Origin: Acidobacteriota bacterium
Lineage (GTDB): Bacteria; Acidobacteriota; Vicinamibacteria; Vicinamibacterales; UBA8438
Assembly (NCBI GenBank): GCA_011523485.1
Contig: WTGR01000910.1
Span: 1 to 7,583, forward strand
Direction of reading: 5' to 3'
DNA length: 7,583 nt
Part shown: one piece after another, positions 1 to 5,371 of the stretch
Layout: each line of letters starts with the position of its first letter
How positions within the stretch are numbered: the first letter of the stretch is position 1
Notes under the pieces: model-generated
Seen by the model: only the letters and a program-made list of their open reading frames with translations
The model's database searches: none
Told to the model about the DNA's origin: nothing
Position numbers and translations under genes: made by a program

Positions 1-116
1 TCGACCGCCTGAACCTCGGTCCGATTCCGACGATCAAGCTCAACTGGCTGCAGCCGCACGAGGGCAACATCGTCGACTTTCTCTTCCGGCCGCGCGCATT
101 CCAGCGCGCGTCGTAG
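1..116 (+). CDS. C-terminal tail of an upstream gene, possibly aldehyde dehydrogenase family
   Basis: An open frame enters from the left edge (first full codon at 3) and stops at TAG 114-116, giving 37 residues that begin DRLNLGPIPT and end FRPRAFQRAS. Codon use matches the genes downstream, and the stop lies 25 bases before the next start, so it is probably a real gene end in the same operon as the ABC genes. The pattern IPT...W.QPHEGN..FL..RAFQ resembles, from memory, the C-terminal end of some bacterial aldehyde dehydrogenases. That identity is tentative, because no catalytic residue is in view and the tail alone cannot settle function. Confidence 0.6.
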   Translation, partial: DRLNLGPIPTIKLNWLQPHEGNIVDFLFRPRAFQRAS

Positions 117-141
117 GCACGGCAGGGAACGGGGGGCTGCC

Positions 142-813
142 TTGCTCGAAGTCAGCCAGCTCACCAAGACGTACCCGACGGTCCGCGGGCCGTTGCCGAT
201 CCTGACCGACGTCTCGTTCTCGCTCTCGCGCGGGGACGCGGCGTCGATCATGGGTCCTTCGGGAAGCGGCAAGAGCACGCTCCTCTACATAGTGGGCGGA
301 CTCGAGCCGCCGACCAGCGGGAAGGTGTCCCTCGACGGCGCCGACCCGTTCGCGCTCGACGAGCGGCAGCAGGCCGCCTTTCGGAACTCGCAGGTCGGTT
401 TCGTCTTTCAGGACCATCTCCTGTTGCCGCAGTGCACGGTGCTGGAGAACGTGCTGGTGCCGACGCTGGTCAATGCGCCCGATGCGGCGGTCACCGACCG
501 CGCGCGGTCGCTGCTGGAGCAGGTCGGGCTGCAGGACCGCCTGGACCATCGGCCGGCCGAGCTGTCGGGCGGCGAACGCCAGCGGGTCGCCCTCGCACGG
601 GCGCTCATCCGGAAGCCGCCGCTCGTCGTCTGCGACGAGCCGACCGGGAACCTCGATCGCCGGTCGGCGGACACCATCACGTCGCTCCTCTTCGAGCTGC
701 ACGAGCAGCAGAACAACGTGCTGCTGGTCGTGACGCACAATCCGGAGCTGGCTGGCCGCTGCCCCATCCGCTACCGCCTCGACAACCAGAAGCTCGCCCC
801 CGCGCCCGCCTAG
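142..813 (+). CDS. ABC transporter ATP-binding protein, LolD/YbbA/MacB type
   Basis: This 223-residue cytoplasmic ATPase should drive the permease encoded directly downstream. It has a full set of ABC motifs: Walker A GPSGSGKST at residues 38-46, Q-loop Gln90, signature LSGGE at 141-145, Walker B LVVCDE at 161-166, D-loop GNLD at 169-172 and the switch His199. The length and the E-P-T-G-N-L-D run after Walker B are typical of the LolD/YbbA/MacB branch, whose members pair with FtsX-fold permeases and move lipoproteins, lipids or hydrophobic compounds rather than importing solutes. The start is taken as TTG at 142: no ATG or GTG occurs in this frame between the upstream in-frame stop (10-12) and 142, and the family motifs begin at once (LEVSQLTKTY). 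A G-rich run at 131-136 lies five bases before it. The stop is 26 bases before the permease start. The cargo cannot be read from the sequence. Confidence 0.95.
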   Translation: MLEVSQLTKTYPTVRGPLPILTDVSFSLSRGDAASIMGPSGSGKSTLLYIVGGLEPPTSGKVSLDGADPFALDERQQAAFRNSQVGFVFQDHLLLPQCTVLENVLVPTLVNAPDAAVTDRARSLLEQVGLQDRLDHRPAELSGGERQRVALARALIRKPPLVVCDEPTGNLDRRSADTITSLLFELHEQQNNVLLVVTHNPELAGRCPIRYRLDNQKLAPAPA

Positions 814-821
814 GGGCGGCC

Positions 822-830
822 GGGGAGGAG
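822..830 (+). promoter_or_regulatory. Ribosome binding site of the permease gene
   Basis: GGGGAGGAG lies nine bases before the ATG at 840. It fixes the permease start at 840, even though the same frame stays open back to 432 inside the ATPase gene. Confidence 0.75.
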
Positions 831-839
831 GCGCGCCGC

Positions 840-3800
840 ATGAGCCTGCTCGCACTCATCCGACGGAACGTCCTGCACTACTGGCGGACCAATCTCGCGG
901 TCGTGGCCGGTGTCGCGGTGGCGGTGGCGGTGCTCGCCGGCGCGTTGCTCGTGGGGGCGTCGGTACGGTCGAGCCTGCGCGCACTGGCGCTCGAGCGCCT
1001 GGGCGCCATCGACCGCGTAGTCACCAGCGCACGCTTCGTGCCGGCGTCGATCGGCGCGGACATGCTGGCGGGCGATCGGCTGGAAGGGCGGTTCGAGACC
1101 GCCGCGCCGCTGGTCGCGGTCGAGGGCTTCGTGACGCATCAGTCGAGCGGCCGGCGGGCGTCCGCGGTCCAGGTCTACGGCGTCGACGAGCGCTTCTGGA
1201 CCTTCCACGGTCTGGATCCGGAGGCGTTCGCGCTGGGGCGCAACGCGGCGTTCGTGAGCGGCGGGCTGGCCGGCGAGCTGGAGGCCGCGCCGGAGGATGC
1301 GCTGCTGGTGCGCGTGGAGAAGCCGTCGGCGGTGCCGCTCAGCTCGCTGCACGGCCGGCGCGACGACGTCGGCCGCACGTTGCGCCTGGGTGTCGAGCGG
1401 GTCCTCGACGCTGCCGAGTTGGGCGAGTTCTCGTTCCGGCCGCAGCAGGGTCTGGCGCGCTCGGTGTTCGTGTCGCTGGAGCGGTTGCAGGGCGAGCTGG
1501 AGCAGGAGGGGCGGGTCAATACGCTGCTGCTCGGCCATGGTCCGGGAACCGCGGGCGACGACGGATTCGGAGCCGTCGAGGACGCGGCGCGGCAGGCGGC
1601 GGCCGAAGCGGCGGTGCGTGACGAAGCGACCCTCGAGGATCTCGGCCTCCGGGTGCGCGCAATCGCCGACCATGCCGCGGTGGCCGTCGAGTCGGAAGCG
1701 GGTCTGTTGACCGACGCGACGGTGGCCGCGGTGGAGAGCGCGGCGTCCCGGCTGGGCGTGCGGGCCGAGCCGGTGCTGTCGTACCTGGCCAACCGGATCC
1801 GCAGCGGGCAACGGGTTACGCCGTACTCGGTGATCACCGCGCGGGACCTCTCCGCAGTGGGCGACGCGGACCTGGCCGCCCCATCCGGGGCGGCTGCGCC
1901 GGTCATCCTGAACCAGTGGACGGCGGACGATCTGGATGTCGGGCCGGGTGATCCGCTGACGATCGAGTACTACCTCTGGGCGGACGAGGGGCGCCTGACG
2001 ACGCACGAGGCCGAGTTGCGCGTGGCCGGCGTCGTGCCGATCGCCGGCGCGGCCGCCGATCCCGATCTCACGCCGGACTATCCCGGGATCACGGAGGCGA
2101 CCAACGTCATCGACTGGGACCCGCCGTTTCCGGTCGACCTCGAGTTGATCCGCCCGGTCGACGAGACGTACTGGGACGACTACCGGACGACCCCCAAGGC
2201 GTTCATTCCCTTGGCCGCCGGGCAGCGGATGTGGGCGTCGCGCTGGGGGCAGGTGACGTCGGTCCGTCTGTATCCCGCGCCGGGCGAGGACCTCGCGGCG
2301 ACCCGCGACCGGCTGGCCGCCGCCCTGCGCGAGGCGCTCGACCCGCTGGCTCTGGGTTTCGTCGTCTACCCGGCGCGCTCCCTGGCGCTGGAGGCGTCCG
2401 CGGGGGTGACCGACTTCGGGCTCTACTTCATCTACTTCAGCTTCTTCCTCGTGGTGTCGGCGCTGCTCCTGGCGAGCCTCTTCTTCCGGCTCGGCGTCGA
2501 GCAGCGCCTGCGCGAGCTGGGGCTGCTGCGCGCCACCGGGTTCCCCGCGCGTGCCATTCGGCGCGTGTTCCTGACCGAGGCGGGCATTCTGTCGGTAGCC
2601 GGGAGCGCGCTCGGCGTCGCCGGCGCGGTGCTGTACGCGGAGCTCATCATGCTCGGCCTGCGGACCTGGTGGGTCGATGCGGTGGGGACGACGCGGCTCA
2701 CCCTCGACGTCTCGCCGGCGATGCTGGGCGCCGGCGCGGCCGGCGGCGTGCTGGCCGCCCTGGGATCCATTGCCTGGACGCTGCGCGCTCTGGCCCCGGC
2801 CTCGCCGCGCAGCCTGCTGACCGGTGCGGTCGCGGAAGTGACCGGGGTCGCGGAGGTCGTGGCCCCGGAATCGCCCTCCGGGTCGCGGGCCTGGCGGATC
2901 GGCGCCGCGCTGACGGGCGTCGGGCTCGTCCTGATCGCGCTGGCCGCGGCCGGGTCGATCGGCGCCACGGGCGGATTCTTCGGCGGCGGCCTGACGCTGC
3001 TGGCCGCCCTGCTCGTGCTGGCGTGGGCGTGGCTGAACCAGCGCCCGGGCCGCTACCGGGACGGGTCTTGGTCGGTGTCGCAGGTCGGGTTCCGCAACGC
3101 GTCGTACCGCCCGGGCCGCAGCGTGCTCTGCATCGCCCTGATTGCGTTCGCGGCGTTCATCATCGTGGCGGTCGATGCGTTCCGCCGCGAGGGCGCGGGC
3201 GACGTGCTGGACCGGTCCTCCGGCACCGGGGGCTACACCCTTCTCGCGGACACGCTCCTGCCGGTGGTGCACGATCCCACGACGCCGGAAGGACGGAGCG
3301 AGCTCTTTCTGGACGACCTGTTCGCGGAGGGCGAGCCGCTCGCCGGGGTGACCCTGGCGCGTTTCCGCCTGCGCCCCGGCGAGGACGCCAGTTGCCTGAA
3401 CCTGTACCAGGCGAAGGACCCGCGCGTGCTGGCCCCGTCCGCGGCGTTCGTGGCCGAGGGCCGCTTCGGCTTCGGCGCCACCGCGGCCGAGACGCCGGAA
3501 GAAGAGGCCAACCCGTGGCTGCTGCTCGACCGCGAGTTCGACGACGGCGCCATCCCCGCCCTCGCCGACGCCACGTCGCTGGCCTACGCGCTGCACCTGT
3601 CGATCGGCGACGACTTCGTGCTGAACCGCGACACAGATCGCCCGGTCACCCTGCGCATCGTCGGGGCGCTCTCGGACAGCATCTTCCAGCGTGAGCTGCT
3701 GATCGGCGAGCGTCACTTCGAGCGCGTGTTCCCGGACTACGACGGCTATCGTTTCTTTCTCATCGACGCGCCGCCCGAGCGCGCGGGGGAGGTGAGCGCG

Positions 3801-4265
3801 GCCCTCGAGGACCGGCTGGTCGACTTCGGCTTCGACGTCGTCTCCGCCGCGGAACGCCTGGCGGCGTTTCATCGCGTCGAGAACACCTATCTGGCGACGT
3901 TTCAGACCCTGGGCGGCCTCGGCCTCGTCCTCGGCACGTTCGGGCTCGGCGCGGTCCTGCTGCGCAACGTGCTGGAACGGCGCCGCGAGCTCGCCCTGAT
4001 GCGGGCGGTGGGCTACAACGCCGGCCACCTGTCGGCGATGGTGCTGGCGGAGAACGCCTTCCTGCTCTTCGCCGGGCTGGCCATCGGCGCCGGATGCGCC
4101 ATCGTCGCCATCGCGCCGGCGTGGCTGGAACGGGGGGGCGGGGTTCCGCTGCTCTCTCTCGGCGGCCTGCTCTTCATCGTCGTCGCCACCGGCCTGGCCG
4201 CGTCGCTGGCCGCTACGGTCGCGGCGGTGCGGTCGCCGCTTCTCGGATCGCTGCGCGCCGAGTAG
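840..4265 (+). CDS. Large ABC permease with two FtsX modules
   Basis: A 1141-residue inner-membrane permease, partner of the ATPase just upstream (26-base gap, shared operon). Ten hydrophobic helices can be picked out by eye: TM1 about 19-41; TM2 527-549, TM3 582-606, TM4 627-648; an extra pair at 687-704 and 713-732; TM7 762-779; TM8 1022-1042, TM9 1070-1092, TM10 1104-1129. Two extracytoplasmic domains follow TM1 (about 485 residues) and TM7 (about 240 residues). The two halves are internal repeats: RELGLLRATGFP (558-569) and RELALMRAVGYN (1049-1060) occupy the same cytoplasmic loop after TM2 and TM8, the place where FtsX/MacB permeases contact the ATPase. One ATPase plus one ten-helix permease matches the YbbA-YbbP plan more than LolC-LolE or MacB, but YbbP is about 800 residues, so the first outer domain here is enlarged. 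Likely roles are extraction or export of a lipid, lipoprotein or hydrophobic molecule; the substrate is unknown. Confidence 0.93.
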   Translation: MSLLALIRRNVLHYWRTNLAVVAGVAVAVAVLAGALLVGASVRSSLRALALERLGAIDRVVTSARFVPASIGADMLAGDRLEGRFETAAPLVAVEGFVTHQSSGRRASAVQVYGVDERFWTFHGLDPEAFALGRNAAFVSGGLAGELEAAPEDALLVRVEKPSAVPLSSLHGRRDDVGRTLRLGVERVLDAAELGEFSFRPQQGLARSVFVSLERLQGELEQEGRVNTLLLGHGPGTAGDDGFGAVEDAARQAAAEAAVRDEATLEDLGLRVRAIADHAAVAVESEAGLLTDATVAAVESAASRLGVRAEPVLSYLANRIRSGQRVTPYSVITARDLSAVGDADLAAPSGAAAPVILNQWTADDLDVGPGDPLTIEYYLWADEGRLTTHEAELRVAGVVPIAGAAADPDLTPDYPGITEATNVIDWDPPFPVDLELIRPVDETYWDDYRTTPKAFIPLAAGQRMWASRWGQVTSVRLYPAPGEDLAATRDRLAAALREALDPLALGFVVYPARSLALEASAGVTDFGLYFIYFSFFLVVSALLLASLFFRLGVEQRLRELGLLRATGFPARAIRRVFLTEAGILSVAGSALGVAGAVLYAELIMLGLRTWWVDAVGTTRLTLDVSPAMLGAGAAGGVLAALGSIAWTLRALAPASPRSLLTGAVAEVTGVAEVVAPESPSGSRAWRIGAALTGVGLVLIALAAAGSIGATGGFFGGGLTLLAALLVLAWAWLNQRPGRYRDGSWSVSQVGFRNASYRPGRSVLCIALIAFAAFIIVAVDAFRREGAGDVLDRSSGTGGYTLLADTLLPVVHDPTTPEGRSELFLDDLFAEGEPLAGVTLARFRLRPGEDASCLNLYQAKDPRVLAPSAAFVAEGRFGFGATAAETPEEEANPWLLLDREFDDGAIPALADATSLAYALHLSIGDDFVLNRDTDRPVTLRIVGALSDSIFQRELLIGERHFERVFPDYDGYRFFLIDAPPERAGEVSAALEDRLVDFGFDVVSAAERLAAFHRVENTYLATFQTLGGLGLVLGTFGLGAVLLRNVLERRRELALMRAVGYNAGHLSAMVLAENAFLLFAGLAIGAGCAIVAIAPAWLERGGGVPLLSLGGLLFIVVATGLAASLAATVAAVRSPLLGSLRAE

Positions 4266-4290
4266 CGTTGCGGTTCCGGCGTGATGGGTC

Positions 4291-4333
4291 GAGGCCGGGT
4301 CCGATGTCGGATGTATAGCGTGCGATGTATATT
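4291..4333 (+). promoter_or_regulatory. Candidate promoter/operator with GATGT repeats
   Basis: This AT-richer island lies in the gap before the isomerase gene. GATGT occurs at 4303, 4310 and 4324, spaced 7 and 14 bases, and the last two copies extend to GATGTATA. TCCGA-TG-TCGGA (4300-4311) is a perfect five-base dyad. Possible -10 hexamers are TATAGC (4314-4319) and TATATT (4328-4333); for the second, ATGTCG (4304-4309) at an 18-base spacer is a weak -35. The layout would fit a regulated promoter for the gene at 4418. This is inference from motifs only; no hexamer pair is close to full consensus. Confidence 0.35.
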
Positions 4334-4346
4334 GGAGGCAGGGCCG

Positions 4347-4381
4347 GCCTGCTTCCGCGGCGCCGCAGCGCCACGGCAGGC
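4347..4381 (+). other. GC-rich hairpin in the isomerase leader
   Basis: GCCTGC (4347-4352) is complementary to GCAGGC (4376-4381). Inside, GGCG (4359-4362) pairs with CGCC (4369-4372) around a six-base loop. No T-run follows, so it does not look like an intrinsic terminator. It would lie in the 5' leader if transcription starts near 4320-4340. An overlapping ten-base palindrome-type run, CCGGGCCCGG, follows at 4387-4396. In DNA this GC-rich, chance pairing is quite possible. Confidence 0.35.
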
Positions 4382-4406
4382 ACGCGCCGGGCCCGGAGCA
4401 GGACAC

Positions 4407-4410
4407 GGAG
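4407..4410 (+). promoter_or_regulatory. Ribosome binding site of the isomerase gene
   Basis: GGAG lies seven bases before ATG 4418. This favours 4418 over the in-frame ATG at 4325, whose added residues are arginine-rich and unlike any crotonase N-terminus. Confidence 0.6.
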
Positions 4411-4417
4411 TTCTCGA

Positions 4418-5170
4418 ATGATCACCACCGAGACTCGCGATCACGTGACGGTCGTCCGGTTGGAGCACGGCAAGGTCAACGCCTTCGACGTCGAGCTGAT
4501 GAGACGCTGGATCGCCGAGCTCGCGCGGCTCGAACAGGCCGACACGCGGGCCGTGGTCCTGACCGGGACCGGCACGGTCTTCTCCGCCGGCGTGGAGTTG
4601 CGCCGGCTGACGGACGGGGGCCGCGAGTATGTCAAGGCGTTCCTGCCTTTGCTCGGCGATGCGTTCTTCAAGACGTTCACCTTCCCGAAGCCGCTCGTCG
4701 CCGCGGTCAACGGGCACGCCATCGCCGGCGGCTGCGTCCTGGCCTGCGCCTGCGACTACCGCCTGATGGCCGAGGGCAAGGGCCGGATCGGAACGCCCGA
4801 GCTGTCGGTCGGCGTGCCATTCCCGAGCATGGCGCTGGAGATTCTGCGGCTCGTCGTGCCTGCGCACCGCCTGCAGGCGGTCATCTATCGCGGGCTCACC
4901 TGCACGCCGGACGATGGCGTGGCGAACGGCTTCGTGGACGAGCTGTCCGCTCCGGACGCGCTCCTCGGGCGCGCCGTGGAGGTCGCCGCGCATCTCGGTT
5001 CGCTGCCGAGCGCCTCGTTCTCGCTCACGAAGCGCATCATCCGCCAGCCCAGCCGGGATCGCGTGGTGCGCGCCATGCGATCGGTGGACGAGGAAGTGCA
5101 GGAAGCGTGGATGTCCGCCCCGGTGCAGGATGCCGTCCGCGCGTACGTGGAGCGAACGCTCCGCAAGTAG
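4418..5170 (+). CDS. Enoyl-CoA hydratase/isomerase family protein, likely delta3,delta2-enoyl-CoA isomerase
   Basis: A 250-residue crotonase-fold enzyme, of usual family length, probably cytoplasmic (no signal peptide). The oxyanion-hole segments are present: VFSAGVEL (54-61) and NGHAIAGGC (98-106), followed by CDYRL (112-116). In enoyl-CoA hydratases two glutamates act in catalysis. The first, which would follow GGC, is Val107 here; the second is kept as Glu128 in TPELSVGVPF (126-135). A single glutamate at the second site is the pattern of delta3,delta2-enoyl-CoA isomerases. The GGC-hydrophobic...CDYR segment and the C-terminal part (LTKRIIR at about 205-211, ending VERTLRK) also resemble mitochondrial ECI1 as I remember it. 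Such enzymes shift cis/trans-3 double bonds to trans-2 so that unsaturated fatty acyl-CoAs can enter beta-oxidation. It stands alone, with no other beta-oxidation gene in view, and has its own leader. Family membership is secure; the isomerase call is likely but based on motifs. Confidence 0.9.
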   Translation: MITTETRDHVTVVRLEHGKVNAFDVELMRRWIAELARLEQADTRAVVLTGTGTVFSAGVELRRLTDGGREYVKAFLPLLGDAFFKTFTFPKPLVAAVNGHAIAGGCVLACACDYRLMAEGKGRIGTPELSVGVPFPSMALEILRLVVPAHRLQAVIYRGLTCTPDDGVANGFVDELSAPDALLGRAVEVAAHLGSLPSASFSLTKRIIRQPSRDRVVRAMRSVDEEVQEAWMSAPVQDAVRAYVERTLRK

Positions 5171-5179
5171 CGCGCGGGT

Positions 5180-5213
5180 GGTCCTCGGCGCATCCGGTGT
5201 CGGCGCCGGGGCC
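5180..5213 (+). terminator. Hairpin just after the isomerase stop, possible terminator
   Basis: CCTCGGCGC (5183-5191) pairs over nine positions (one G-T wobble) with GCGCCGGGG (5203-5211), leaving an 11-base loop. A bulged T5182 and the pairs 5180-5181 with 5212-5213 lengthen the stem. It starts ten bases after the TAG at 5168-5170, the right place for transcript end or 3' protection. No T-run follows (the next bases are AAGTGCC), so it is not a classical intrinsic terminator and may act with Rho or only stabilise the mRNA. Confidence 0.45.
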
Positions 5214-5240
5214 AAGTGCCGAATAATCAGTATGGTGTGC
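5208..5240 (+). promoter_or_regulatory. Candidate promoter before the Tricorn-like gene
   Basis: TATGGT (5231-5236) followed by GTGC lies in a short AT-richer island (GAATAATCAG, 5221-5230). GGGGCC stands 17 bases upstream at 5208-5213. The same arrangement, GAGGCC-17 bases-TATAGC-GTGC, occurs at 4291-4323 before the isomerase gene. The -35-like part is unlike TTGACA and overlaps the hairpin arm, so this call rests mainly on the match between the two gaps. Confidence 0.25.
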
Positions 5241-5280
5241 TGCGTCCGGTGCGCGGCGCCGGGACTCTTCCGTGGCGACG

Positions 5281-5311
5281 CCTCGCGTCGTGATCGAAAC
5301 GCCGCGCGAGG
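5281..5311 (+). other. Stem-loop in the leader of the Tricorn-like gene
   Basis: CCTCGCGT (5281-5288) pairs with GCGCGAGG (5304-5311): seven Watson-Crick pairs plus one T-G. After a two-base bulge (5302-5303), CGT (5289-5291) pairs with ACG (5299-5301) around the loop GATCGAA (5292-5298). It ends 60 bases before the ATG at 5372 and has no T-run. GCGAGG recurs at 5335-5340, so the left arm has a second possible partner nearer the ribosome binding site. I do not recognise a known riboswitch or leader family. The structure is seen in sequence only; a regulatory role is inference. Confidence 0.4.
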
Positions 5312-5361
5312 ACTCATCGTCTGGCAGGATGGATGCGAGGGGTTCGCGTCCGTCCGCGACC

Positions 5362-5367
5362 AGGAGG
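5362..5367 (+). promoter_or_regulatory. Ribosome binding site of the Tricorn-like gene
   Basis: A perfect AGGAGG lies four bases before ATG 5372, a somewhat short spacing. It decides the start, and the signal peptide begins directly from this ATG. Confidence 0.75.
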
Positions 5368-5371
5368 CAAC

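Noticed and set aside
554..760. Possible frameshift or fusion between ATPase and permease
   Set aside because: The ATPase motifs run intact through the H-loop to a normal stop at 811-813, and the permease has its own start, so the two are separate genes.
432..839. N-terminal extension of the permease frame back into the ATPase gene
   Set aside because: The extra residues are Arg/Ala/Gly-rich shadow sequence of the ATPase gene. The ATG at 840 has a strong ribosome binding site and starts the expected cytoplasmic end and first helix.
810..4406. A 1198-codon open frame on the minus strand opposite the permease gene
   Set aside because: The translation is dominated by Arg, Gln, His, Gly and Ala with no domain or membrane pattern. 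Long antisense frames are common opposite GC-rich genes, while the + strand frame shows clear FtsX features.
4325..4417. Earlier in-frame ATG for the isomerase
   Set aside because: The 31 added residues are arginine-rich, lie in the structured leader and match no crotonase N-terminus. ATG 4418 has GGAG at a good distance.
5218..5240. Possible riboswitch start in the AT-richer island
   Set aside because: I see no conserved core of any riboswitch class I know; only the promoter-like hexamer can be supported.
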